Shown here one piece after another: positions 1-8,511 of a stretch of DNA of 64,000 bases (the stretch's first letter is position 1; each line of letters opens with the position of its first letter). The position numbers and the translations under genes are program-made. The stretch is from Alkalihalophilus pseudofirmus OF4 (GTDB lineage Bacteria > Bacillota > Bacilli > Bacillales > Bacillaceae_D): the NCBI RefSeq assembly GCF_000005825.2, contig NC_013791.2, positions 2,356,001 to 2,420,000 on the forward strand. Direction: 5' to 3'. The notes under the pieces are model-generated. The model did not search any database and was not told where the DNA came from. It saw only the letters and a program-made list of their open reading frames with translations.

Positions 1-97
1 TGCCGCTTACTTCTACTTCCTGTCTGATCATCACTTCAGAAATAGGTATATCTTGTGATTCAGCTAATTCTACAAGCTCCGCCACATTACGAAACAT
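1..97 (-). CDS. sdaAA: L-serine dehydratase, alpha subunit (5' end only)
   Basis: Only the first 32 codons lie in the window; the gene runs off its left edge. The peptide begins MFRNVAELVELAE, typical of the N-terminus of the alpha subunit of the iron-sulfur L-serine ammonia-lyase, which deaminates serine to pyruvate and ammonia. Two in-frame ATGs exist, at 103 and 97. The AGGAGG just upstream sits one base from the first but seven bases from the second, so 97 is preferred. It follows sdaAB by 26 bases, the usual beta-then-alpha order, so the two are almost certainly co-transcribed. Confidence 0.85.
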   Translation of the reverse strand, partial: MFRNVAELVELAESQDIPISEVMIRQEVEVSG

Positions 98-123
98 ATT
101 CATTCCTCCTACTAGCATTCAGC

Positions 124-786
124 CTAATCATGAATCTTTGTCACTTTCACGATATTTGGCAGGCTTTCTAGTTCTTTTAAAATCGTATTTGGTACATTTT
201 GGTCCACTTCTATCACCATAAGAGCTTCTTTCCCTTTTTCTTTTCGCGATACTTCCATATGTCCAATATTAATTTCATGCTTAGCAAGCACATTCGATAC
301 GCCTGCTATCACACCATACCGGTCATTATGAACGACTAATATAGCAGGATGATTTCCAGAAAGCTTTAATTGAAATCCATTCAGCTCAATAATTTCTATT
401 TTACCGCCCCCAATGGAAATACCGACCAGTTCAATTGTGACCTCTCCTTTAGTTAACACCACTTTAGCCGTATTGGGGTGATCCGTTAAGGCTTCTTCCT
501 CATGAAAATGAATATCAATCTTTTCATCTTTCGCAATTGTAAGCGCATTCGTAATCCTAGAATCGAAGGTGTCAAAGTCTAATATTCCTCCAACGATCGC
601 TACGTCTGTTCCATGTCCTCTATACGTTTTAGCAAATGATCCATAAAAATATATATCTGCACGATCTGGTTTTTCTGCAAACAATGTTCTTGCTACTCTC
701 CCTATTCTCGCTGCTCCTGCAGTGTGAGAACTTGAAGGCCCAATCATAATAGGTCCAATAATATCAAACACTGTACGATACTTCAT
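124..786 (-). CDS. sdaAB: L-serine dehydratase, beta subunit
   Basis: A 220-residue protein beginning MKYRTVFDIIGP, the family's usual length. The N-terminal part carries the GPSSSHTAGAARIG stretch typical of the serine dehydratase beta domain. The C-terminal 75 or so residues form an ACT-like regulatory domain (NHPAILVVHNDRYGVIAGVSN). With SdaAA it forms the [4Fe-4S] enzyme converting L-serine to pyruvate. The start at 786 is chosen because AGGAGG lies seven bases upstream; a longer frame back to 813 has no such site. A terminator separates it from degV, so it may have its own promoter, although none is obvious in the 80 bases between. Confidence 0.9.
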   Translation of the reverse strand: MKYRTVFDIIGPIMIGPSSSHTAGAARIGRVARTLFAEKPDRADIYFYGSFAKTYRGHGTDVAIVGGILDFDTFDSRITNALTIAKDEKIDIHFHEEEALTDHPNTAKVVLTKGEVTIELVGISIGGGKIEIIELNGFQLKLSGNHPAILVVHNDRYGVIAGVSNVLAKHEINIGHMEVSRKEKGKEALMVIEVDQNVPNTILKELESLPNIVKVTKIHD

Positions 787-863
787 AGCTTTCCTCCTGT
801 GATTATCATCCATATACTACTACAATTCTCTAGAAACGACGAAATGAAACCAATCTACAAAGC

Positions 864-902
864 AAAAATATCCCTACCTAGCTATGGTGTAGGCAGGAAT
901 AT
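864..902 (-). terminator. Intrinsic terminator after degV
   Basis: On the minus-strand RNA a 13-bp stem forms between 890-902 and 868-880, including two G-U wobbles, with a 9-base loop. It is followed by a short U run (AAAAA at 864-868 on the plus strand). It sits 12 bases past the degV stop and would end the yloU-fakA-degV transcript before sdaAB. Confidence 0.65.
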
Positions 903-914
903 CCTTATGATTCA

Positions 915-1769
915 TCATGCTTTTGTGATGGAAAAGGCAACAGTGCCCGGGCCGACGTGTGCACCGATTACGGCTCCGATATCTGTCATCACTTCTGATT
1001 CCACATTAAATTCAGCTCGCATTCGATCCAGCATTTCACGAGCGAGCTCTTCGTTTACAGCATGTGAGACGCCAACATGAACACGATCTTGTCCATATTG
1101 ATCACGCAGCACTTCTAAAATACGACTTAACGCCTTCTTCTGACCACGTACTTTTTCTACAGGGTACACTTCCCCGTCTTCTGTCAGGCTGAGAATGGGC
1201 TTAATTTTTAACAATGAACCAAGCATAGCTGACGCTTTTCCGATTCGGCCATTCTTTTGCAGAAATTCAAGCGTATCTACTAAGAAATACACCTTCGTGT
1301 CGTTCATTAACTCATCAATACGGCTAAGACATTCTTCAACTGACTTTCCTTCTTTAGCCATCTTCGCGACTTCAACAACGATTATTCCAATCGCATAGGA
1401 TGCTCGCTTCGAGTCAATCACATGAAGCTTATCAGAAAGATCCAGTGATTGCTTTGCAATCATGGCAGCTTGGTATGTCCCGCTCATTTTAGATGATAAA
1501 TGAATCGAGATGATCGTTGTATCCTCTTCAGTAAGCAGCTCACGATACAATTCTTCAAATTGATAAGGAGTCGGCTGAGATGTTGAAGGGATCCGATCCT
1601 CTGCTACAACCTTCTCATAAAACTCAGTCGATGTTAAAGTGACTCCATCTTGATATGTCTCCTCTTCAGAGAAGATCACGTTTAATGGAATGACCGTAAT
1701 GTTTAATTGTTCAGCAAGCTCCTTTGGAATATCCGCTGTGCTATCTGTTACCACTACTACTTTTGACAT
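915..1769 (-). CDS. degV: DegV family fatty-acid-binding protein (FakB-like)
   Basis: A 284-residue DegV-family protein (MSKVVVVTDSTADIPKEL...). DegV/FakB proteins bind a fatty acid and present it to the kinase FakA, which makes acyl phosphate for phospholipid synthesis. Visible family features are the N-terminal TDSTADIP, the SSKMSGTYQAA segment near residue 95, and VIDSKRAS near 120. The ATG at 1769 is preferred over an in-frame TTG at 1778, because the GGGGG at 1780-1784 is correctly spaced only for the ATG. It lies 21 bases downstream of fakA in the same direction, so the two probably form one kinase-plus-carrier unit. Which fatty acid it binds cannot be told from sequence. Confidence 0.85.
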   Translation of the reverse strand: MSKVVVVTDSTADIPKELAEQLNITVIPLNVIFSEEETYQDGVTLTSTEFYEKVVAEDRIPSTSQPTPYQFEELYRELLTEEDTTIISIHLSSKMSGTYQAAMIAKQSLDLSDKLHVIDSKRASYAIGIIVVEVAKMAKEGKSVEECLSRIDELMNDTKVYFLVDTLEFLQKNGRIGKASAMLGSLLKIKPILSLTEDGEVYPVEKVRGQKKALSRILEVLRDQYGQDRVHVGVSHAVNEELAREMLDRMRAEFNVESEVMTDIGAVIGAHVGPGTVAFSITKA

Positions 1770-1790
1770 ACAATCCAACCCCCGTACGGA

Positions 1791-3476
1791 TTATTCAACC
1801 GAGAAAATATATGAGTATAGCGGCTGATTACCTAAATGGATATCTACCTCTACATCTGGATACTCACTCTCAATGTAGGCAGCTAACTCATCTGTTAACT
1901 CACTGCTTGCATCTTCCCCTTGCAGGATTGTAATAATCTCACTATTTTCATCCATTAACTTTTGCAGCAGCTCTTTTGTAACCTCTAGTACATCGGCACC
2001 TGAGCTGACGATCTTTTTCTCTGCAATTCCCATGAAATCATCTTTTTTAATATCGATACCATCAATATTTGTATCACGAACAGCGAATGTAACTTGTCCT
2101 GTTTTCACATGAGACATTGCCTCTTTCATTCCTTGTGCATTTGCATCAAGCGCATCTGATGGGTTAAATGCGAGTAGTGCAGCAAGTCCTTGAGGAACAG
2201 TTTTAGAAGGAATGACAACCGCTTTTGCATCCACTACTTGCGCAGCCTGTTCTGCTGCCATAATGATATTCCCGTTGTTAGGAAGAATAATTACTTTTTC
2301 TGCGTTTACTTCTTCAATCGCACGCACAATATCCTCAGTACTAGGATTCATCGTTTGCCCGCCTTGAATGACAGCACTTGCTCCTAAGCCTTCAAACAGC
2401 TTGGCAATACCATCGCCCATAGATACCGTTACAATACCGTATTCACTCTTTTCCTTCGGTGTGGCCGCAGAAGCTTCTTCGCCTCCATATACAGCCTTCG
2501 TTTCGTCTAGAAGGTGGGTATGTTGTTCACGCATATTCTCAATTTTAATGTTGATTAGATCACCAAAACGTTGAGCTTTCGATAGAACTGCTCCTGGTTC
2601 CTCTGCGTGAATATGTACTTTCAGAAGATCTTCATCAGATACCACTAAAAGTGAATCACCATGTTCACTTAGTTCATTACGGAATGATGTTTCATCAAAT
2701 GGATTAGCAGCTAATTTCTCTTGCTCAAAACGCACCATCACTTCTGTACAATAGCCAAATTCAATATCTTCTGTAGACATATGACTTTGAGCATTGTGAT
2801 GTTCAATTTTTACAAGATCTTCCATTTGCGGCTCTTCAGGCAATGAATCAGACAGCTTTTCACCTTTAAGCACTGCTAAAAATCCTTCGTAAATATAAAC
2901 TAATCCTTGCCCACCAGAATCAACCACTCCAACCTCTTTTAATACAGGGAGAAGATCCGGTGTTCTTTTTAAAGAAGCACGTGCTTCTTTAAGCACTTCT
3001 TCCATCATTGCTATGACATCTTTTTCATGTTTGGCTGTTTTCACAGCGTGTTTTGCCGCATCTTTTGCAACAGTTAGAATCGTTCCTTCAACAGGTTTCA
3101 TAACCGCCTTATATGCTGTTTCAACACCATGTTCAAATGCCTTAGCTAAATCTAGTGCACCAATCGACTCTTTACCTTCTACATCCTTAGAGAAACCACG
3201 GAATAATTGAGATAAGATAACACCGGAATTACCACGTGCTCCCATTAAGAGTCCTTTTGCAAAAGAGGCAGCGACCTTACCTGCATCATCACTAACTTGT
3301 GCTTTCACTTCTTTTACCCCAGAAGTAATGGACAAGTTCATATTTGTACCTGTATCTCCATCCGGAACAGGGAATACATTAAGTGAATCCACCACTTTAA
3401 CATGTTTTGATAAATTAGCTGCCCCTTCGACAAACATATGGGCAAGTTTTTTTCCTTCAATCGAATTTACTGACAC
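1791..3476 (-). CDS. fakA: Fatty acid kinase catalytic subunit FakA (YloV, DhaK/DhaL-like)
   Basis: A 561-residue protein with an N-terminal DhaL-like nucleotide-binding domain (residues about 1-200, with NVFPVPDGDTGTNM and GARGNSGVI) and a C-terminal DAK1/DegV-related half. This is the YloV/FakA architecture and about its usual length. It phosphorylates fatty acids held by a FakB (DegV) partner. The start is a GTG at 3476 behind a strong AGGAGGAG; no better ATG lies nearby. It follows yloU by 23 bases and precedes degV. The plsX/fapR lipid genes that usually follow further downstream of sdaAA lie outside the window. Confidence 0.9.
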   Translation of the reverse strand: MSVNSIEGKKLAHMFVEGAANLSKHVKVVDSLNVFPVPDGDTGTNMNLSITSGVKEVKAQVSDDAGKVAASFAKGLLMGARGNSGVILSQLFRGFSKDVEGKESIGALDLAKAFEHGVETAYKAVMKPVEGTILTVAKDAAKHAVKTAKHEKDVIAMMEEVLKEARASLKRTPDLLPVLKEVGVVDSGGQGLVYIYEGFLAVLKGEKLSDSLPEEPQMEDLVKIEHHNAQSHMSTEDIEFGYCTEVMVRFEQEKLAANPFDETSFRNELSEHGDSLLVVSDEDLLKVHIHAEEPGAVLSKAQRFGDLINIKIENMREQHTHLLDETKAVYGGEEASAATPKEKSEYGIVTVSMGDGIAKLFEGLGASAVIQGGQTMNPSTEDIVRAIEEVNAEKVIILPNNGNIIMAAEQAAQVVDAKAVVIPSKTVPQGLAALLAFNPSDALDANAQGMKEAMSHVKTGQVTFAVRDTNIDGIDIKKDDFMGIAEKKIVSSGADVLEVTKELLQKLMDENSEIITILQGEDASSELTDELAAYIESEYPDVEVDIHLGNQPLYSYIFSVE

Positions 3477-3499
3477 AACAAGCTCCTCCTAACTACACC

Positions 3500-3862
3500 T
3501 TACGGATTAGTAACGCGGACGCCTTGAACAAAAATATTCACGGAATCAACATCTAACCCTAACATTTGTTCTAACTGATACTTCACTTTCGTTTGGACAT
3601 TGTAAGCTACTTCAGAAATTTTTGTACCATAGCTTACGATAATGTACATATCGATATGAATTTCCTTATCGATCTCACGAATTACCACACCGCGGCGAAA
3701 GTTTTCTTTTCCTAACAAATCAGTAATACCATCCTTGATTTGCTTTTGGGAAGCCATCCCAACAATACCGTAACAATCGACTGCTGCTCCGCCAGCAATT
3801 GTAGCTACTACATCTTTAGAAACATCTACAACACCTAGTTGGGTTTTCATTTCAATGGACAT
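3500..3862 (-). CDS. yloU: Asp23/Gls24 family protein YloU
   Basis: A 120-residue Asp23/Gls24 (DUF322) envelope-stress protein. The conserved core runs from about residue 8 to 110 (VAGGAAVDCYGIVGMAS, then MYIIVSYGTKISEVAYNVQ). These are small soluble proteins that can anchor near the membrane; the precise role is unclear. AAGGAGGA seven bases before the ATG supports the start. It is first in the yloU-fakA-degV transcript and divergent from rpmB, as in B. subtilis. The spacer of about 150 bases must hold its promoter, but I could not pick a convincing minus-strand -35/-10 pair. Confidence 0.88.
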   Translation of the reverse strand: MSIEMKTQLGVVDVSKDVVATIAGGAAVDCYGIVGMASQKQIKDGITDLLGKENFRRGVVIREIDKEIHIDMYIIVSYGTKISEVAYNVQTKVKYQLEQMLGLDVDSVNIFVQGVRVTNP

Positions 3863-4007
3863 AAATGATTCCTCCTTCTCGAATTCAAGACTTCGGTCAT
3901 TATCGTCATTTTACTATACTCAAAGGGTTTTTTAAAGTTGTTTTAAAATAAGCGGGGCAAAGATACACTGTCAAGCAACTTTACTTGATAAACTTTCCGT
4001 GTAGCTA

Positions 4008-4036
4008 TTGCATTCATATAGGGGCTGTGCTACTAT
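4008..4036 (+). promoter_or_regulatory. SigA-type promoter of rpmB
   Basis: TTGCAT at 4008-4013 and TACTAT at 4031-4036, separated by exactly 17 bases, upstream of rpmB on the plus strand. Start of transcription would be near 4043, about 46 bases before the rpmB start codon. Confidence 0.7.
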
Positions 4037-4088
4037 AGTCAAGTATGATTTCTGTGGTCATCGCTATTGGTATAAGGAGGTGCAGATC

Positions 4089-4277
4089 ATGGCTCGTAAA
4101 TGTGCAATTACTGGAAAACAAGCAAAAAGCGGCAACAAGCGTTCTCACGCATTGAATAAAACAAAACGCCGTTGGGGTGTAAACGTACAAAAGGTTCGTA
4201 TTTTAGTAGATGGTAAGCCTAAGCGTGTATATGTTTCTACTCGTGCGCTTAAGTCTGGTAAAGTTGAACGCGTATAA
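4089..4277 (+). CDS. rpmB: Ribosomal protein bL28
   Basis: A 62-residue basic protein, [20 protein letters not shown]..., unmistakably L28 of the large ribosomal subunit. It keeps CAITGK at the N-terminus but not a second zinc-binding cysteine pair, so it looks like the zinc-free or partly degenerate form. The start at 4089 has AAGGAGG seven to eight bases upstream; the longer in-frame extension from 4008 is untranslated leader and promoter. It is transcribed alone, between its promoter and a strong terminator, and is convergent with spoVM. Confidence 0.97.
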   Translation: MARKCAITGKQAKSGNKRSHALNKTKRRWGVNVQKVRILVDGKPKRVYVSTRALKSGKVERV

Positions 4278-4294
4278 TTTACTTCGTTACTAAC

Positions 4295-4326
4295 AAAAAA
4301 GCACCGTATACACGGTGCTTTTTTGT
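4295..4326. terminator. Bidirectional terminator between rpmB and spoVM
   Basis: A 7-bp GC-containing core (4301-4307 with 4312-4318) is extended by A/T pairs on both sides, giving U runs in both directions. It ends rpmB on the plus strand. It starts only three bases beyond the spoVM stop on the minus strand, so it can serve both convergent genes. Confidence 0.85.
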
Positions 4327-4328
4327 AT

Positions 4329-4409
4329 TTACCCCTTTTTGAATGAGTTCAGCATGGCCCTTACGAATCCACTTAAAAATTTGGGCAGTTTGATTGTGTA
4401 GAATTTCAT
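4329..4409 (-). CDS. spoVM: Stage V sporulation protein SpoVM (26 residues)
   Basis: A 26-codon gene, translation beginning MKFYTIKLPKFLSGFVRAML and ending NSFKKG. This is the amphipathic helix peptide SpoVM, which recognises the convex curvature of the forespore membrane, anchors SpoIVA and is needed for coat and cortex formation. Length and sequence match the family closely, including the conserved proline near residue 9. The GAGGAGGAGG sequence lies directly upstream of the ATG at 4409. The position, between rpmB and rpe, is the same as in B. subtilis. Expression is expected from a mother-cell (SigE) promoter in the long upstream spacer, but I could not identify it with confidence. Confidence 0.95.
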   Translation of the reverse strand: MKFYTIKLPKFLSGFVRAMLNSFKKG

Positions 4410-4766
4410 AGCTCCTCCTCCTCAACGTAAAACCCATGAGTTAATGATAAAGAACTTTAGCTAGCGACCAGAGCGGGCGTTAGCAAAGCTTGCTTCACCC
4501 TTTCGATAAAAAGACTTGCAGTATAATAGAGAAAGGATAAAAACAACACTCTTTTCTACTAGTATATTCACAAGCTAAGAACTATACCTACTTTTTCCCG
4601 AGAATTCTCTAACCTTGTCTTCCTACCTTATACATATGCATTTCTTTACTAGATATGTCTTGGACTTTTTGGGTAAGTACACCTCTTTATCTGACCCTAA
4701 AGCACATAATACTTATATGCACTAGTTGACCCAACCGTTCCCTGCAATTAAAAAGAACCTAAGAAA
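4410..4766. other. Long AT-rich spacer between spoVM and rpe
   Basis: About 360 bases with no gene I can support on either strand. In B. subtilis thiN (thiamine pyrophosphokinase) lies here; no recognisable remnant of it was seen. The stretch presumably contains the spoVM promoter (minus strand). Confidence 0.6.
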
Positions 4767-4798
4767 ACAAAAAAACGTTAGTCAAATGACTAACGTTC
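4767..4798 (-). terminator. Intrinsic terminator after rpe
   Basis: A perfect 11-bp stem (4787-4797 with 4774-4784) with a 2-base loop, followed on the minus strand by a U run (A-rich 4767-4775 on plus). It begins eight bases past the rpe stop and ends the rsgA-rpe transcript. Confidence 0.85.
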
Positions 4799-4805
4799 AC
4801 ACAGA

Positions 4806-5453
4806 TTAATACCCTCTAATGTCAGCAATTGCCTTCGCACGGTCTTCTTTATTGTAAATAGCTGAACCAGCTACTAACACATTAGCACCAGCTTCCACGC
4901 ATTGTTTAGCTGTTTCCGGATTCACTCCTCCGTCCACTTCAATCTCAACATCTAAGCCTTTTTCTTTAATGTAGGAAGAAGCTTCTTTAATTTTTGGCAG
5001 AACAGATGAAATGAAAGACTGGCCGCCGAAACCTGGATTTACGGTCATAAATAAAATCATATCCAGATCCTCCACTATTGGTTTAACCGCGTCAAACGGG
5101 GTATGAGGATTTAAAACGACTCCTGCCTTGCAGCCATTCTCTTTAATTAAGTGAATGGTTCTGTGAAGGTGCGGACACGCTTCTACATGCACGGTAATGA
5201 TATCTGCACCTGATTTTGCAAACTGCGGGATATATTGATCAGGATTTTCGATCATTAAGTGAACATCTAACGGCAGTTTAGTAACGGGACGGATCGCATC
5301 CACAATTAAGGGACCGATCGTAATATTTGGAACAAAATGCCCGTCCATCACATCAACATGGATGTAATCGGCACCGCCTGCCTCTACTTCTTTAATGTCT
5401 TCTCCAAGGGTAGCGAAATTAGCTGAAAGAATCGATGGTGCAATTTTAATCAT
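4806..5453 (-). CDS. rpe: Ribulose-phosphate 3-epimerase
   Basis: A 215-residue TIM-barrel enzyme interconverting ribulose 5-phosphate and xylulose 5-phosphate in the pentose phosphate pathway. Family motifs are in order: KIAPSILSANFA at the N-terminus, the metal/catalytic VDVMDGHFVPN near residue 35, HLMIENP near 65, MTVNPGFGGQ near 137 and EVDGGVN near 172. GGAGGT eight bases before the ATG supports the start, and it follows rsgA by three bases. It is the last gene of its transcript, before a strong terminator. Confidence 0.97.
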   Translation of the reverse strand: MIKIAPSILSANFATLGEDIKEVEAGGADYIHVDVMDGHFVPNITIGPLIVDAIRPVTKLPLDVHLMIENPDQYIPQFAKSGADIITVHVEACPHLHRTIHLIKENGCKAGVVLNPHTPFDAVKPIVEDLDMILFMTVNPGFGGQSFISSVLPKIKEASSYIKEKGLDVEIEVDGGVNPETAKQCVEAGANVLVAGSAIYNKEDRAKAIADIRGY

Positions 5454-5456
5454 GAT

Positions 5457-6353
5457 CTAATACCTCCGTTTAGTGTTCTTAATTTCATCTAAAAAAACAA
5501 GATAATGCTCATAACGGCCGTTATCAATTTCACCTTGCACAAGCGCTTCTTTTACTGCACATTTAGGTTCAGAGGTGTGCGTACAGCCCCGAAACTTGCA
5601 TAGATTATGGACGCTTGCCATTTCAGGAAAACAGCTTGATAAGTCTTCAGGCTCCATTTCAATAAAATCAAGTGAGCTAAAGCCAGGGGTATCTGCAATT
5701 AATCCCCCGCCTACTGCTAATAATTCTACGTGTCTTGTTGTATGCTTGCCTCGACCTAGATGACTTGAAATTTGATTAGTTTCAATTTCTAGTTCCGGTT
5801 TTAGTACGTTTAGCAGAGAGGATTTACCTACTCCTGACTGACCCGCGATAACGGTGACTTGATCTTTGATACAAGATAGAATTTCTACCATTTCGTTCGT
5901 TTGATTTGAAGATTGGTTTTGATTTGTTGTTAAAATGACGGTATACCCAATGGCTTCATATTGCTTTTGATATTCTTTTATTTCCGCTAGTTCATTTGGT
6001 AATAATAAATCGACCTTAGAAATAATAATAACCGGTTTGATATTGTTTGCTTCGATATGTACTAAAAAACGGTCGAGCAACAGCGGACTGAAGTCAGGTT
6101 CCTTCGCTGAAAAAACAAGCAATGCTTGATCGATATTAGAAATAGGCGGACGTACCAGTTCATTCTTTCGATCAAATACATCTAAAATATAACCATCTGT
6201 TCGATTTTCGGCTTCAAATTCCACCTCATCTCCTACAAGCGGTTTAATCTTGCGCTTTCTAAAATTTCCACGACCTCTGCATTGGAATATTCCATCTTCA
6301 TTTTGAACGTAATAAAAACCACTTAAGGCTTTTACAATCATACCAGTTGCCAT
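5457..6353 (-). CDS. rsgA: Ribosome small-subunit-dependent GTPase RsgA
   Basis: A 298-residue circularly permuted GTPase that helps late maturation of the 30S subunit. It has an N-terminal OB-fold, then G motifs in permuted order: G4-like IISKVDL near residue 120, the P-loop GQSGVGKSSLLN near 170, and DTPGF near 218. The C-terminal zinc-binding segment has Cys-X6-Cys-X4-CXH-X6-C spacing (LCKFRGCTHTSEPKCAV). The start at 6353 has AAGGAGG six bases upstream; the frame extends 18 codons further but without a site. Follows prkC by about 70 bases and precedes rpe, matching the B. subtilis order. Confidence 0.95.
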   Translation of the reverse strand: MATGMIVKALSGFYYVQNEDGIFQCRGRGNFRKRKIKPLVGDEVEFEAENRTDGYILDVFDRKNELVRPPISNIDQALLVFSAKEPDFSPLLLDRFLVHIEANNIKPVIIISKVDLLLPNELAEIKEYQKQYEAIGYTVILTTNQNQSSNQTNEMVEILSCIKDQVTVIAGQSGVGKSSLLNVLKPELEIETNQISSHLGRGKHTTRHVELLAVGGGLIADTPGFSSLDFIEMEPEDLSSCFPEMASVHNLCKFRGCTHTSEPKCAVKEALVQGEIDNGRYEHYLVFLDEIKNTKRRY

Positions 6354-6421
6354 GCATGACCTCCTTAATTTCCCCCAAAGCAAGTAGAAAGAGCTTAGCT
6401 TATTCACTAAGCTCTCTTCTT

Positions 6422-8506
6422 TTAATTGAATGTATATTGCTTAGAACTATGAGCTTGGTTTCCGTTGACATAAACATCAAATGAACCTGGGTATTCCTCA
6501 CTTACCTCTAGAGGTATGGAATAGGTTTTCGGTTCAGTTATTGATTCCTCAACAAATACTTCATCAGCCCCATTTGTTGTCGCATCACGATATATGATGC
6601 GGATCTCATAACTATTACCGGCCTCTTGGTCCTCTTGCGATACGTCAACAGGCTGATTGACTTCATATTGTTTTGTTGCTGGTGTTTCTGGTTCAGGATC
6701 TGGCTCTTCGGTGCTTCCGCTATCTTCTGGCGTATCCTCTGACGCTGGGGGTGGTTCTTCTTCTCTAGGTCCTCTTGAGACAATTAACTGCACATCATCA
6801 CCCGGCTGCAGCATCGTAAATGCTCCAGGTGATTGACGTATGATGAGACCTGCCTCCACTGAATCAGAGTATTCATTTTGGAAACGGCCGTTTAAGCCTA
6901 CCTCAGTTAAATACTCACGTGCGGCATCTTCCCGTTCGCCCTCTAAATTACGAAGCCTAATCTCTGATTGAACCGCATACGTTAAATAAACCGTTGTTTC
7001 ACCTGCTACCACTGTTTCACCAGCACTAGGACGCTGCTCGGTAACGATGCCAGGTGTTTGGGTCGTATCTTCCTGCTCAATGCGTTCGACCGTTAAGCCT
7101 TGTTCATCGAGAAGGCGCTCTGCCCTTTCAATAGGAAGCCCAATGACATCATCGAGTTCAAAGCTCGCGTCTTCTATATTAACATATAGGACCACCCTTG
7201 ATTGTTCCTTTACTCTCGAACCTGCCCTTTGGCTTTGCCGCGCAACATGACCAGGTTCAACACCTTCTATCTCCTCATCCTCGCGCTCGACCACAAGGTT
7301 AAGGCCAAGAAGCTCTTCTTCAGCCTCTTCATACGGCATACCAACAACATCAGGAACTTCAACCTCTGCCACATAGAAGAGATTAGGAAACAGGACAAAA
7401 GCCGCTGCCGTAGAACCGATTAATAAAAACAACGCTATAAGACTGATAATCAGCCATTTTTTCTTCTTTTTCTTTTTAGGTGCAGGCTCTTCTCCTGCCT
7501 CAGCTTGCTCAGACGCAGGCTTTGGAGGCGGTGCGGGGGCAGCAACAGGTGCCGTGCGTTCATTGGATTTTATTTCAATTGTTTTGTCAACATCATCTTC
7601 TTTTAAATCGTCATCTTTAATGATAGGAATAGCCTTTGTCATGTCTTCTTCAACATCATTAGCATAATATACATTTTCATTTAGTCTGTCTGGATTTAAG
7701 ACCGTTTCGACATCTTCTTCCATATCATGAATCGATGCATATCTTTTTAACGGATCTTTAATTGTCGACCTTCTAATCACATTTTCAATACTTTGTGGCA
7801 GTCCTGGGACGATCGATTTTGCAGAAGGCACCTCATTTTGAAGGTGCTTAATTGCAATAGACACGGCCGTATCACCCTTAAAAGGCAGCGTACCTGTGAC
7901 CATTTCAAACAAGACAATTCCCATAGAATAAATGTCAGAGCGGTACGTAACATGACCTCCGCGGGCTTGTTCTGGGGACAAATAATGCACAGAACCCATA
8001 ACTGAATTAGTATGCGTGATCGTAGCCGATGAAATCGCACGCGCAATTCCAAAATCTGTGACCTTCGCAACGCCGTCCTTACTCACTAATATATTATGCG
8101 GTTTAATATCACGGTGGATAATTTGGTTCGCATGGGCATGTGAGATCGCAGCCATCATTTGCTTGAGCAGATCAAGCACCTTTTCAACAGGCAGAGGACC
8201 TTCCGATTGAATTAATTCTTTCAACGTAAATCCTTCTACGTATTCCATTACAATGTAATACGTATTGCCCTCTTCTCCGACATCAAAAATATTAACGACA
8301 TTCGGATGGTTTAAACTTGTTGCAGCTTGTGCTTCCCGGCGAAAACGTTTAATAAACTGTTCATCTTCTGAGAACTGTGGTTGGAGAACTTTTACTGCAA
8401 CATGACGGTCTAAAATGACATCTAATGCTTTATACACATTTGCCATTCCGCCGCCGCCGATTACTTCAAGAATTTGATATCGGCCCGCAATACGAGTACC
8501 TATCAT
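6422..8506 (-). CDS. prkC: Serine/threonine protein kinase PrkC with PASTA repeats
   Basis: A 694-residue membrane kinase. Residues 1-270 are a Hanks-type kinase domain: IGGGGMANVY glycine loop, K39 in VAVKVL, IHRDIKPHN catalytic loop, DFGIARA and YLSPEQA. A lysine-rich stretch and one membrane helix follow near residue 355. Three PASTA repeats then extend outside the cell (the first beginning VEVPDVVGMP), and a final domain after a glutamate/proline-rich linker. PASTA domains bind peptidoglycan fragments; in B. subtilis PrkC triggers spore germination and controls wall metabolism. The ATG at 8506 matches other PrkC N-termini (MIGTRIAGRYQ); an in-frame GTG at 8515 overlaps the prpC stop. Paired with prpC. 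Confidence 0.95.
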   Translation of the reverse strand: MIGTRIAGRYQILEVIGGGGMANVYKALDVILDRHVAVKVLQPQFSEDEQFIKRFRREAQAATSLNHPNVVNIFDVGEEGNTYYIVMEYVEGFTLKELIQSEGPLPVEKVLDLLKQMMAAISHAHANQIIHRDIKPHNILVSKDGVAKVTDFGIARAISSATITHTNSVMGSVHYLSPEQARGGHVTYRSDIYSMGIVLFEMVTGTLPFKGDTAVSIAIKHLQNEVPSAKSIVPGLPQSIENVIRRSTIKDPLKRYASIHDMEEDVETVLNPDRLNENVYYANDVEEDMTKAIPIIKDDDLKEDDVDKTIEIKSNERTAPVAAPAPPPKPASEQAEAGEEPAPKKKKKKKWLIISLIALFLLIGSTAAAFVLFPNLFYVAEVEVPDVVGMPYEEAEEELLGLNLVVEREDEEIEGVEPGHVARQSQRAGSRVKEQSRVVLYVNIEDASFELDDVIGLPIERAERLLDEQGLTVERIEQEDTTQTPGIVTEQRPSAGETVVAGETTVYLTYAVQSEIRLRNLEGEREDAAREYLTEVGLNGRFQNEYSDSVEAGLIIRQSPGAFTMLQPGDDVQLIVSRGPREEEPPPASEDTPEDSGSTEEPDPEPETPATKQYEVNQPVDVSQEDQEAGNSYEIRIIYRDATTNGADEVFVEESITEPKTYSIPLEVSEEYPGSFDVYVNGNQAHSSKQYTFN

Positions 8507-8511
8507 TTCCC

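Noticed and set aside
4410-4766. Possible thiN remnant or a tRNA in the spoVM-rpe spacer
   Set aside because: No stretch on either strand translates to recognisable ThiN, and no cloverleaf could be drawn.
6538-6783. An 81-codon frame inside prkC on the same strand
   Set aside because: Shadow frame within the PrkC C-terminal linker; no ribosome site, low complexity.
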